From: CAZEJS01 sp964512645
GTDB taxonomy: Bacteria > Actinomycetota > Geothermincolia > Fen-727 > Anoxymicrobiaceae
DNA: 64,000 nucleotides
Direction: 5' to 3'
Assembly: GCA_964512645.1 (NCBI GenBank)
Contig: CAZEJS010000011.1
Span: 1-64,000, forward strand
The notes below the pieces were generated by a model. That model ran no database searches, was not told the origin of the DNA, and was given only the letters and a program-made list of their open reading frames with translations. Below, one piece after another: positions 41,763 to 49,910 of the stretch. The stretch's first letter is position 1; every line of letters starts with the position of its first letter. The position numbers and the translations under genes are program-made.

Positions 41763-42533
41763 TCAGACGAGCAGGGCGCCGCCGTCGGCTATTACGGTCT
41801 GTCCGTTGATGAAGCTCGAAGCGTCCGACGCGAGGAAGACCGCGAGGGCGCCGATCTCCTCCGGCCGCCCCATGCTGCCCCGCGGTATCTTCGATTCGGC
41901 GACCTGCCTGATGGCGTCGTTTGCCCACAATGCTTTACTGAAGTGGGTCTTGACCAGCCCGGGGGCGATGCCGTTCACGCGAATGCCCTGGCCGCCGAGC
42001 TCCAGCGCGAAGGACTTGGTGATCATGTCCAGGGCCGCCTTGCTCACACTGTATATGCCGAGGAACGGGGTGGGTTTCACCGCGGCTTCGCTGGACACGT
42101 TAATGACAACCCCTGCGCCCTTCTCCATCATCACCCTGGCGGCCGCCTTGGTGAGGAAGAACACCCCCCTGGCGTTGACGTTCATGATCTGGTCCCAGGC
42201 GCCCTCGTCGGTGGTGTCCATTATCGGGCCGAAAATCGGGTTGGTGGCGGCGTTGTTGACCAGGATGTCCAGGCTCCCGTAAGCCTCGACCGCGCCATCG
42301 ACCACGGCCTGGAGCGATTCCGGCTTGCCCATGTGCGCGGGTATGCACGTGGCCTCTCCGCCGGCCGCCTCGATCCTGTCCTTGACCGCGTTGAGCCCCT
42401 CGATCTTCCGGCTCGAGAGCACTATCTTCGCGCCGTACTCAGCGAGGGCCATCGCGATCGCTTCCCCGATGCCCCTGCTGCCGCCGGTTACTACAGCCAC
42501 CTTCCCCGTCAGGTCGAACATCTCCCTGTACAT
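41763..42533 (-). CDS. Short-chain dehydrogenase/reductase (FabG-like)
   Basis: 256 residues. Cofactor motif TGGSRGIG, NNAA, Ser in NVSSEAA, YSVSK Tyr/Lys pair, and the end FINGQTVIADGG. It is in the family of 3-oxoacyl reductases and 3-hydroxyacyl-CoA dehydrogenases. Downstream of it lies the ferredoxin-like gene (93-base gap); divergent from the SDR-MaoC pair. Substrate not defined. Confidence 0.93.
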   Translation of the reverse strand: MYREMFDLTGKVAVVTGGSRGIGEAIAMALAEYGAKIVLSSRKIEGLNAVKDRIEAAGGEATCIPAHMGKPESLQAVVDGAVEAYGSLDILVNNAATNPIFGPIMDTTDEGAWDQIMNVNARGVFFLTKAAARVMMEKGAGVVINVSSEAAVKPTPFLGIYSVSKAALDMITKSFALELGGQGIRVNGIAPGLVKTHFSKALWANDAIRQVAESKIPRGSMGRPEEIGALAVFLASDASSFINGQTVIADGGALLV

Positions 42534-42700
42534 CTGTCAAACCCCCATCCGCTTCCGGGAACACGCTCCGGAGGCGCCCCAACCCCGGTAAACGGGCCGG
42601 TCCACCCCGGGCGGCGGGAGGATGCCCCGCCGCCCGTCTAATAATAACAGCGGAGGCCCCGGGCGCCACCCCGCGGGCGGCCGCGGCGCCTTCCGGCCGT

Positions 42701-42750
42701 TTGCGCGGCGCAATGTGCAAGAGATGTTGATAAGTTATACAATCTTGCAC
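42701..42750 (+). promoter_or_regulatory. Promoter with nested inverted repeats before the SDR-MaoC genes
   Basis: TTGCGC-G-GCGCAA (42701-42713) and GTGCAAGA ... TCTTGCAC (42715-42722, 42743-42750) are perfect inverted repeats. They share GCAA/TTGC half-sites and flank a -10-like TATACAAT (42736-42743). Confidence 0.5.
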
Positions 42751-42786
42751 GGCACACGAAGTGGCACCTACGAAAGGAGATGGAAT

Positions 42787-43701
42787 ATGGCTGACGACAT
42801 CAGGTTTGACGGCAGGGTTGCCGTGATAACGGGAGCCGGCGGCGGCCTCGGACGCGCACACGCCCTCCTGCTCGCGAGCCGCGGCGCGAAGGTGGTCGTG
42901 AACGACCTCGGGGGTGCCATGGACGGCATGGGCGCCGACTCCACGCCCGCTCAGAAAGTATGCGACGAGATCAAGGCCCTGGGCGGCGAGGCGGTCCCCA
43001 ACTACGAGAGCGTCTCGGAGTGGGACAGCGCGCAGAAGATCATCGCCACGGCGCTCGACTCCTTCGGCAAGATCGACATCCTCATCAACAACGCGGGCAT
43101 CCTCCGCGACAAGAGCATGATCAAGATGGAGGTCGAGGACTGGAACCTCATCATAGCGGTGCACCTGGCGGGGACGTTCTTCTGCACCAAGGCCGCCCTC
43201 CCCCACATGAGAGACGCGGGCTACGGGCGAATCCTCTCCACCGCGTCGGCCGCGGGCCTGTACGGCAACTTCGGCCAGACCAACTACGGCGCGGCGAAGC
43301 TGGGCATCGCGGGGATGATGAACTCGGTGAAGCTCGAAGGGGCGAAGTACAACATCAAGGCCAACACCCTCGTGCCGGTGGCGGGCACCAGGCTCACCGC
43401 GACGGTCATGCCGCCCCAGGTTATCGAGAAACTGAAGCCGGAGTTCGTGTCTCCGCTCGCCGCCTACCTGGTGAGCGAGAAATGCGAGCTCTCCGGCGCG
43501 ATGATGGTGGCCGGGGCCGGGTACTTCAGCCGCGCCGCGGTCGTCGAGGGCCCGGGGTGTTTCTTCGAAGACCCCGAAAAGGTGACCCCGGACGACATAG
43601 CCGCCAAGCTTGCGGAGATCACGGCTCTCGAGGGCGCAGTCGAGTACGACTCGGCTCCCGCTCAGACGGGCCACGCCCTCAGCCACATCAAACTCGACTG
43701 A
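42787..43701 (+). CDS. HSD17B4/FOX2-type SDR (3-hydroxyacyl-CoA dehydrogenase)
   Basis: 304 residues from ATG 42787 (AAAGGAG upstream). TGAGGGLGRAHALLLASRGA and the conserved NDLGG insert after it, the NNAGILRDKS motif and YGAAK fit the N-terminal domain of multifunctional enzyme type 2 (peroxisomal MFE-2 relatives). The extended C-terminus (after residue 250) is typical. With the MaoC hydratase 16 bases downstream it forms the hydration/dehydrogenation pair for beta-oxidation, (R)-specific type. Confidence 0.94.
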   Translation: MADDIRFDGRVAVITGAGGGLGRAHALLLASRGAKVVVNDLGGAMDGMGADSTPAQKVCDEIKALGGEAVPNYESVSEWDSAQKIIATALDSFGKIDILINNAGILRDKSMIKMEVEDWNLIIAVHLAGTFFCTKAALPHMRDAGYGRILSTASAAGLYGNFGQTNYGAAKLGIAGMMNSVKLEGAKYNIKANTLVPVAGTRLTATVMPPQVIEKLKPEFVSPLAAYLVSEKCELSGAMMVAGAGYFSRAAVVEGPGCFFEDPEKVTPDDIAAKLAEITALEGAVEYDSAPAQTGHALSHIKLD

Positions 43702-43716
43702 CAGGGAGGTGTCCTG

Positions 43717-44577
43717 ATGCCGATAGACGTGGCGAAAGCCAGCGGCGCGGAAATGCCCGCGCTCGAGTTCGAGTATGACCACAAGACCGTTATCCTCTAC
43801 GCGCTGGGCGTTGGCGCGGGCGCGGAGGCGGGCGACCTCAAGTTCTGCTACGAGAACGAGCCCGGCCTCTCGGTGCTGCCGACGTTCGGCGTCGTGCCGC
43901 CCTTCCCGGCGTTGATGAGCATCTTCGGCGTCGATGGCCTCGAGATCAACCCGCTGATGATACTTCACGGCGAGCAGTATCTCGAGGTGCGCAAGCAGCC
44001 TGCGGCCGGGGGCGGCAAGCTGACCACGCGCCCGAAGGTCGCCAACATCTACGACAAGGGAAAGATGGCCCTGATTGAGCTGGAAGCCGAGACCGTGGAC
44101 GAGGCCGGTGACATCGTTTACTTCAACCGGTTCGGGGTCCTGGTCCGGGGCGAGGGAGGCTTCGGGGGAGAGAAGGGCCCGACCACGGGCATGGAACCCC
44201 CCGACCGCGCGCCCGACAAGGTCATCGAGGCCAAGACGCTGCCCCAGCAGGCGCTGCTCTACAGGCTGTCCGGCGACCCGAACCCGCTGCACGCGGACCC
44301 CAACTTCGCGAGCATGGCCGGATTCGAGAAACCGATACTCCACGGCCTGTGCACCTTCGGCTTCGCCTGCCGCGCTGTGCTCGGGGCGTTCTGCGACGAC
44401 AACCCGGAGAAGTTCAAATCGGTCCAGGTCAGGTTCTCCCGCCCGGTGTTCCCGGGGGAGACCATCGTTACCGAGATGTGGGACAACGGCGACGGCAAAG
44501 TGCTGTTCCAGGCCAGGACGGCCGAGCGGCCCGACAACATCGCCATCTCCAACGCGGTGGTCGAGCTGGGCACGTAG
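43717..44577 (+). CDS. MaoC-like (R)-specific enoyl-CoA hydratase (type 2)
   Basis: 286 residues: two hotdog domains as in MFE-2. The catalytic stretch GDPNPLHADPNFA (Asp and His) is in the second domain, with the family end FKSVQVRFSRPVFPGE. The first domain has PTFGVVPPF and YEN. It adds water to trans-2-enoyl-CoA giving (R)-3-hydroxyacyl-CoA, the substrate for the dehydrogenase encoded upstream. Confidence 0.94.
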   Translation: MPIDVAKASGAEMPALEFEYDHKTVILYALGVGAGAEAGDLKFCYENEPGLSVLPTFGVVPPFPALMSIFGVDGLEINPLMILHGEQYLEVRKQPAAGGGKLTTRPKVANIYDKGKMALIELEAETVDEAGDIVYFNRFGVLVRGEGGFGGEKGPTTGMEPPDRAPDKVIEAKTLPQQALLYRLSGDPNPLHADPNFASMAGFEKPILHGLCTFGFACRAVLGAFCDDNPEKFKSVQVRFSRPVFPGETIVTEMWDNGDGKVLFQARTAERPDNIAISNAVVELGT

Positions 44578-44602
44578 AGCGAATCGGTAACCGGAGATGA
44601 AG

Positions 44603-44632
44603 CGGGCCCGGCGTTTGCGCCGGGCCCGTTCT
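44603..44632 (+). terminator. Terminator after the SDR-MaoC genes
   Basis: Stem CGGGCCCGGCG / CGCCGGGCCCG with loop TTTG, followed by TTCTT. Confidence 0.8.
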
Positions 44633-44654
44633 TCAAAGGGGGCTCGTCCGTACC

Positions 44655-45173
44655 CTAGATGTCAATGCTGACGTTGAATCCCGGGGTGATGCCGTTCTCC
44701 GCGAACCAGCCCCGGTTGGTCTCGATGGCGTAGCGGTAGGGAGTCTCGGGGCGGACCGGGGTGAGGTCGTTGGGCTCCATGTCCTCGATGGCGATGACCC
44801 TGCCGTCCGAGCCGATGAACGCGATCGAGAGCGGGATTGTAGTGTCCTTCATCCAGAACCCCGTCGTCGTCTCTCTGGCGAAATCGAACAGCAGCCCGCT
44901 GTCCGGCGGCAGGTCCTTCCGTCCCATGAGGCCCTTCGCCCGTTCGGCGGGGTCGTCTGCGACCTCAACGTTGAGCGACGCGACCTTGCCGTCGTTGCTG
45001 AAAGCCACCGTGGACCCTTTACAGCTCATGGCGAAGAAGATCGTCGAACCGACCATGACCACGGCCAGTACGAACGGTGTCACCTTCTTCAGGAAAGCGG
45101 CCGTAGGGCGTACCGCTTCGGACCAGTCCACGTGGTCCCATGTATTCTGATGTACTCCAGCTCTAACTGTCAT
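44655..45173 (-). CDS. DUF192 protein, membrane-anchored
   Basis: 172 residues. An N-terminal transmembrane segment or signal (about 27-50) precedes the DUF192 fold with AERAKGLMGRKDLPPDSGLLF, FWMKDTTIPLSIAFI and the MEPNDLTP loop. Function unknown; DUF192 proteins are mostly exported. It stands alone in a region of lowered GC. The start ATG 45173 has only a weak ribosome-binding site. Confidence 0.88.
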   Translation of the reverse strand: MTVRAGVHQNTWDHVDWSEAVRPTAAFLKKVTPFVLAVVMVGSTIFFAMSCKGSTVAFSNDGKVASLNVEVADDPAERAKGLMGRKDLPPDSGLLFDFARETTTGFWMKDTTIPLSIAFIGSDGRVIAIEDMEPNDLTPVRPETPYRYAIETNRGWFAENGITPGFNVSIDI

Positions 45174-45630
45174 CTCAACTTAATAGTTAATTTCAAGCAT
45201 CTTTTTTCCCTTTTTCCGTCATGCCAATTATTTCCAGCAATATCTCCGGCGTTGCGGGCCGCGCTCCTTCCCGGGGCAGGTCCGACTGCAAGGTTGCCTG
45301 CGGGAAAATCGCTTCAGAATGCTGAAAAACGATGACGATCGGCATGCCGACCTGAGCGCTGGAAGCCTCCGCCAGCATCTGAAAAGAGGCTCCTGCCGCG
45401 TACATAAAAATTCTCACGAAAAACCATTTTTCGACGCCATACCCGATGAACCTCAGGTTGAAGGTTTATGGATAGTGGTGAGGAAGTTGGCTTTTGAAGT
45501 CAAAAAGAAAGGTTGTAAACGCTTGTTGAGAATGTGACGCGCAGGCGATGGATAGAGGCCCCGGGAACGGGGGAGAAGAGAAGGCGGCGCTTGAAGCGAA
45601 CGCCGCCTTCCGTCCGTAATCGTGTCTTTT
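45174..45630. other. Low-GC gap with no supported gene
   Basis: 457 bases of lower GC than the flanks. Open frames at 45193-45417 (-) and 45319-45537 (+) have no recognisable family and no good ribosome-binding site. The right part holds the acyl-CoA dehydrogenase terminator. Confidence 0.5.
45581..45609 (-). terminator. Terminator of the acyl-CoA dehydrogenase gene
   Basis: Inverted repeat AAGGCGGCG / CGCCGCCTT (11-base loop), just past the gene end; followed on the minus strand by CTCTTCTC. Confidence 0.6.
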
Positions 45631-46782
45631 CTAAAGGCCCAGGGTCCGGCTGATGATCAACTTCTGGACCTCGGTCGTTCCGCCGACGATGGTCTGGACG
45701 CGCAGGTCGCGCCATGCCCTCTGCATGGGGTACTCCATCATGTAGCCGTACCCGCCCATGATCTGCATGGCGTGGTAAGTGACCTCGTTGGCAACCTCCG
45801 TCGTGAACCACTTCGCCATGGAGACCTCTTTCAGGCAGTCCAGCCCGCGGTTGTACATGTCGGCGGCCCGGTAGGTCAGCTCCTTGGCGGCCTCCACCTT
45901 GGTGGCCAGCTCCGCGATCTTGAAGGCGTTGTGCTGGTGCCGGGATATGGCCTTGCCGAACTGCTTGCGCTCCCTGGCGTATTTTATCGCCATCTCCAGC
46001 GCGCCCTCCGCTCCGCCGTAAGCGCCCACCGCTATCAACAGCCTCTCGGGCTGGAAATTGGACATGATCTGGAAGAAGCCCTTGTTCACCTCGCCGAGGA
46101 CAGCGGACTTCGGCACCCTCATGTCGGTGAAGAACAGCTCGGCGGTGTCGCTCGAACGCAGACCGACCTTGTCGAGCTTGCGGCTTACCTCGAAGCCGGG
46201 GGTACCGGCGTCGACGATGAATTCGGTTATACCGCCGTACCCGGCCTCCTTGTCGGTCTTCGCCGCGACGACCACCCAGTCGGCGCGCGCGCCGTTGGAG
46301 ATGAAGATCTTGTTGCCGTTGATCACGAAGTCATCGCCGTCCTCGACGGCGGTGGCCAGCATCGAGGCAACGTCACTCCCGGCCTCGGGTTCGGTGACCG
46401 CCAGCGCCCCCAGGCTCTCGCCCCTGGCGGCGGGCACCAGGTACTTCTGCTTCTGTTCCTCGGTCGCGTGGTGCAGTATGGCCGGTATGGCGACCTCGGT
46501 GTGCACCCCCACCGCGGTCAGGAAGCCGCTGCACCCACTCCTGATCAGCTCCTCGAACATCACCACGACCGACCAGTAGTCGGAGCCGCCTCCCCCGTAC
46601 TCCTCGGGGACCCTCAGGCCGAGCAGGCCCATCTCGCCCATCTTGCGGAAGGCGTCCATGGAGTACTCCTCCTGCTCCTCCCACTCGTCGACATGGGGCG
46701 CGACCTCTTTCTCGACGAACTCGCGCACGGACTGCCGGAGCATCTCGTGCTCCTCGGTGAAATACGGGTATTTACCCTCCAC
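45631..46782 (-). CDS. Acyl-CoA dehydrogenase
   Basis: 383 residues from GTG 46782, preceded by AAGGAGGT seven bases upstream; the ATG at 46818 overlaps the -10 box and is rejected. FAD stretches: LAVTEPEAGSDV and FISNGARADW. Catalytic base Glu is probably in the IVGGTTEVQKLIISR-type C-terminus region or in helix YGYMMEYPMQR, as in short/medium-chain family members. It gives electrons to ETF. No ETF genes in the window. Probably acts in beta-oxidation with the SDR-MaoC pair. Confidence 0.95.
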   Translation of the reverse strand: MEGKYPYFTEEHEMLRQSVREFVEKEVAPHVDEWEEQEEYSMDAFRKMGEMGLLGLRVPEEYGGGGSDYWSVVVMFEELIRSGCSGFLTAVGVHTEVAIPAILHHATEEQKQKYLVPAARGESLGALAVTEPEAGSDVASMLATAVEDGDDFVINGNKIFISNGARADWVVVAAKTDKEAGYGGITEFIVDAGTPGFEVSRKLDKVGLRSSDTAELFFTDMRVPKSAVLGEVNKGFFQIMSNFQPERLLIAVGAYGGAEGALEMAIKYARERKQFGKAISRHQHNAFKIAELATKVEAAKELTYRAADMYNRGLDCLKEVSMAKWFTTEVANEVTYHAMQIMGGYGYMMEYPMQRAWRDLRVQTIVGGTTEVQKLIISRTLGL

Positions 46783-46816
46783 GTTCGTACCTCCTTCGAT
46801 GGGATCCACGACGCGC

Positions 46817-46822
46817 ATTATA
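46817..46822 (-). promoter_or_regulatory. Promoter -10 of acyl-CoA dehydrogenase gene
   Basis: Minus-strand TATAAT, 34 bases before the GTG start; the 12-base tandem repeat abuts its upstream side. Confidence 0.6.
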
Positions 46823-46824
46823 TT

Positions 46825-46872
46825 ACATCAGGGGACACATCAGGGGACACATCAGGGGACACATCAGGGGAC
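46825..46872. repeat. 12-base tandem repeat, four exact copies
   Basis: ACATCAGGGGAC repeated four times without change, directly upstream of the -10 box at 46817-46822 and covering the -35 region. Confidence 0.95.
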
Positions 46873-46941
46873 GGCCCGGACCGCCGCCGAGTGAAGGGCC
46901 CGGCCACCCCGCCGGCGGATTCCGTCCCGGCAGGCGGCACG

Positions 46942-48921
46942 TCAGATGGGAAGCACCGGTTCCCTGTTGTCGGGGTGAGGGCCGTCGGGAATCCACGGCG
47001 GCGACCCGCCGGGCACCAGCTCTTCCAGCAGCTCCCGGAGACTGTCCAGGTCCGGTCCGCCCGGCAGGCCCTTGAGGAGCATGTCGAACATGTCGAGCAT
47101 GTCCGCCCCCGGTGCGCCTGCCGCCATGTCCTCCTCAGCGTGGGTCTCGAGTATCCAGCGCCTGTGGAGCGCCGCGACCGCCTCGGCGTCGCCGCCCGAG
47201 AACGAGGCCACCAGGTCCTCCGGCGCCGCTTCGCGGAACGCGTAACTTTCGTAATATTTCTTCAGCCCACGCTCGAACGCGGACGCGCCCACCAGCTTCT
47301 CCAGGGCTTCGAAGAAAAGCGCGCCCTTGGAGTAGACGGCCGCCTGGAACCGGGTCGCGCTGGAGAATTCGTCGGCCGGTGTGTCCACCGCCAGGTCGTC
47401 CCCGCCGCCCAGCCACCTGCCGGCGCGGTAAGGCAGGGCCACATGCACCTGGAGCTGTTTTCTCGCCTCTTCCTCCCCGTGCGCCCAGCGGAAGTACAGG
47501 ACGGCGCAGTAGTTCGTCAGGGACTCGTCCTGCCAGGGGTGGGCGATGGAGTCGCTGCCCACGGCCAGGCCCCACCACTGGTGGCCGACCTCGTGGGCGA
47601 CGGTGAACTCCAGCACGTCTCCGAGCAGTCCGCCGCCGAGGGATTCGAAGAGGTCCTCCAGCGGCGACCCCTCGACTCCGAGCATACCCACGGGGTTTCC
47701 GTAGAGCATCCCGGCGATCTGGACCTGCCCGGAGAACTCCATGCCGCCGGCGCCGCCTCCCAACGGGGCCTCGCATACGTTGAGGCCGACGTAAGGGTAC
47801 CCGCCGATGTGACCGTTGTACTGCTCCAGCGCCTGCCGCGCGAAACGCAGAGCGTCCTTCCCCCTGGACGTGCCTTTCAGGTAATAAGAGGATACGACGG
47901 TCCGGCCCACCCGCTCCCTGACGACCTTGTAATCCGGGCCGGCCTGGGCGGTAAAGTCGCGCAGGGGGCCGCCCCTGAACCTGTGGGTCCTTCTTCCGCG
48001 CGAGCCCCCGCCGCCGTCCCGCACCCCCGGGGCGGCTACCACGTAGTCAGATGGCGCGTCTATCGAGACGTTGTAGTAGGCGCACCTGAAATTGCTCATG
48101 TCGCCCAGGGCCGGGACCTCCCTGTCCTCCCAGCCCCGCTCACCGTAGCCGGCGACGGTGGGGATGAAGTAGCCCAGGTCGTAAACGCTGCCGCTGTACC
48201 CGAAAACGCCGTAGCCGCCCCCGGGGCGCCCGAGCAACTGCTCGATGCTCCCCGTGCCGCCGCTTATCTCCGGGATGGACTCGCTGAACTCAAGGGCCAG
48301 AAGCGCCTCCGCGCCGGGCGCCAGCCCCCCGCGTAGCGGGACATGGAGGAGCGAACCTTCGAGCTTCTCGCGGACCGCCCTGCCGTCAACGGTGACCCGG
48401 TTCACCCGAGCGCCGGAACCCCCGGGGTTGACCACCGGGCTGCCGGCGTAGACGCGGAGGACTATTTCGTCCAGGGCCGCGCCTGTCACGTTGGTGAACA
48501 GGACCCGCGCTCTGCCGGAGATCGTGTGCGCGTCCGTGTCGAGCTTCGAGCTGACGGAGTAGACAGGTGCCCCATCGACCCTCGCGGTGGCCCGTCTCTT
48601 CCAGTGGTCGGTCAGGTACTCCCGTGCCGCGTTCACCGACTCCTTCATCTCGGCGCGGGTCGCGGGGAGCGGTGCCGGGCCGCCTCCGCCGCCGCCGAAC
48701 ACGATGGCGAGTGCCCCGCCCGCCGCCAGCAGGAGCAGCACGAGCGCGGCCGCGGCGATCCATGCGGCCGGGCGCCGGCGTCCCTCCACGCCGCCCGCGG
48801 GGCGTTCACCGCCTGTGTCCAGCCCGGCGCCGCACGCCGGACAGAACCGCGGCCGCCGGCCCTCGCTGGGACGGGAACAGCGGGGGCACCGGTACGTATC
48901 GGGGGGTTTGTCATCACGCAT
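46942..48921 (-). CDS. Membrane-anchored M1-family metallopeptidase with N-terminal zinc ribbon
   Basis: 659 residues. A zinc ribbon (C12, C15, C27, C30) is followed by a transmembrane helix (about 53-74), so the peptidase is outside and the ribbon inside. The M1 domain has the exopeptidase-like GGMEF (392-396), the zinc site HEVGH (443-447) and the third ligand Glu466 exactly 18 residues on, plus YSKGALFF (Tyr as catalytic acid). It is an aminopeptidase, probably acting on external peptides. Confidence 0.92.
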   Translation of the reverse strand: MRDDKPPDTYRCPRCSRPSEGRRPRFCPACGAGLDTGGERPAGGVEGRRRPAAWIAAAALVLLLLAAGGALAIVFGGGGGGPAPLPATRAEMKESVNAAREYLTDHWKRRATARVDGAPVYSVSSKLDTDAHTISGRARVLFTNVTGAALDEIVLRVYAGSPVVNPGGSGARVNRVTVDGRAVREKLEGSLLHVPLRGGLAPGAEALLALEFSESIPEISGGTGSIEQLLGRPGGGYGVFGYSGSVYDLGYFIPTVAGYGERGWEDREVPALGDMSNFRCAYYNVSIDAPSDYVVAAPGVRDGGGGSRGRRTHRFRGGPLRDFTAQAGPDYKVVRERVGRTVVSSYYLKGTSRGKDALRFARQALEQYNGHIGGYPYVGLNVCEAPLGGGAGGMEFSGQVQIAGMLYGNPVGMLGVEGSPLEDLFESLGGGLLGDVLEFTVAHEVGHQWWGLAVGSDSIAHPWQDESLTNYCAVLYFRWAHGEEEARKQLQVHVALPYRAGRWLGGGDDLAVDTPADEFSSATRFQAAVYSKGALFFEALEKLVGASAFERGLKKYYESYAFREAAPEDLVASFSGGDAEAVAALHRRWILETHAEEDMAAGAPGADMLDMFDMLLKGLPGGPDLDSLRELLEELVPGGSPPWIPDGPHPDNREPVLPI

Positions 48922-48959
48922 GGTTCACTCCGCCGGGTCCGAAAACCGCCCGTGCTGAT

Positions 48960-48965
48960 ATCATA
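48960..48965 (-). promoter_or_regulatory. Candidate -10 of the M1 peptidase gene
   Basis: Minus-strand TATGAT, 38 bases before ATG 48921. Confidence 0.35.
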
Positions 48966-49023
48966 TTAAACGATAATCCCCTTAGCTCAGCCAGGCACAA
49001 GATATAGCGATTCGGATGTCATA

Positions 49024-49511
49024 CCCCGGTGCTCGTCTGTATGAGCGTCGAGGACGGCAAGCAGGGTTACGCCAGTATGAAGGCCCTGAGCGGCGTGACA
49101 GTCACCGATATCAAGGACGCGGCTACGGAGATGGTCGATCCGGGCGCCACAGTGGTCACCGACGGCTTTCTTGCCTATACCCTGAGCTTGGCCAGCTACG
49201 AGCACAAGGTCAAGGTCACAGGGGACACAAAGACCGCTGCCAGAAAGCTGCCCTGGGTACATATACTGATAGCCAATGCCAAAGCGATGATTTCTGACGT
49301 GCATCACGGTGTCTCGAAAGCCCACCTCCAAGAGCACCTCTCGGAGTTCTGCTGGCGGTTCTCCAGGCGGGGCCATACTGACGAGTTGTTTGACCGGCTC
49401 CTGTGCTGTTGTCTCTGCTTGCCTGAGGCTGCACCGCTCACAGATTCTGTGTCCTCCTGCTCCTGCCTGCTTTGTCATCCTGGCGTGCTAAAATTAGGAC
49501 AGAAAGGATGA
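49024..49511 (+). pseudogene. IS1595-type (ISXO2-like) transposase, C-terminal remnant
   Basis: About 160 codons. The DDE-type strands VLVCMSVEDG, TVVTDGFLAY and the C-terminal WVHILIAN, HHGVSKAHLQEHLSEFCWRFSRR are characteristic of IS1595-family transposases. The N-terminal half is missing (no start or helix-turn-helix), so it is inactive. No terminal inverted repeats found. It ends two bases before a tRNA-Gly gene. GC is lower than the genome's, as for a transferred element. Confidence 0.85.
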
Positions 49512-49513
49512 TG

Positions 49514-49587
49514 GCCCACGTAGCTCAGTTGGATAGAGCACCCGCATGCCAAGCGGGAGGTCGTCGGTTCGAGTCCGACCGTGGGTT
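49514..49587 (+). tRNA. tRNA-Gly (anticodon GCC)
   Basis: 74-base cloverleaf; anticodon loop ATGCCAA between CCCGC and GCGGG, T arm GTCGGTTCGAGTCCGAC, acceptor GCCCACG/CGTGGGT. The CCA end is not encoded (bases after the discriminator T are CCT), so the CCA-adding enzyme encoded nearby is needed. The first pair is G-T. Confidence 0.95.
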
Positions 49588-49680
49588 CCTTTTCAGATAG
49601 AGCTTGATGGAACCGTTTGAGCTCATTGGCAAAGAGCGAGGACCGGAGGGCGCTATCGGAGGCCATGAGGTCCCGCCTTC

Positions 49681-49704
49681 AAGAGGGCCTCCCCCTCTTT
49701 TTTA
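49681..49704 (+). terminator. Intrinsic terminator after tRNA-Gly
   Basis: Stem AAGAGGG / CCCTCTT with loop CCTCC, then TTTTATT. Confidence 0.8.
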
Positions 49705-49734
49705 TTGACCCATGGTGGGTACGGGGTCTATAAT
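49705..49734 (+). promoter_or_regulatory. Sigma-A-type promoter
   Basis: TTGACC, 18 bases, TATAAT. RNA would start near 49741. Confidence 0.7.
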
Positions 49735-49740
49735 TATGTT

Positions 49741-49802
49741 GCTTGGCATGCGGGTGATCAGAAATGATCTACGGTGAACCCCAGAGAGATCTGGGGTTCT
49801 TT
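49741..49802 (+). ncRNA. Candidate small RNA or attenuated leader
   Basis: About 62 bases between the promoter and a terminator-like hairpin GAACCCCAGA-GAGA-TCTGGGGTTC-TTT (49776-49802). An inner hairpin GATCA-GAAA-TGATC (49756-49769). Both loops are GNRA type. No open reading frame fits. It could be an independent RNA or the attenuated leader of trmO (109 bases downstream). Confidence 0.45.
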
Positions 49803-49910
49803 GCATTTGGCTCCGAGACAAAGGAAGAAACATATGCTACATCTAGTCCCTAGCTGAGCAGAAGGTGCAATCGTTTCATATTTCATCAGATGACCGTTTG
49901 GAGATAGAGT

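Noticed and set aside
45193..45417. Minus-strand 74-codon open frame
   Set aside because: No ribosome-binding site or recognisable family; sits in the anomalous low-GC gap.
46825..46872. CRISPR array
   Set aside because: Repeats are contiguous with no spacers, and no cas gene is seen.
45622..48336. Long plus-strand open frame opposite the acyl-CoA dehydrogenase and M1 peptidase genes
   Set aside because: High GC leaves antisense frames open; the minus-strand genes have clear families and it has no recognisable domain.
49475..49666. Minus-strand frame across tRNA-Gly reading VGLEPTTSRLAC
   Set aside because: This is the well-known spurious product of the antisense strand of a tRNA gene.
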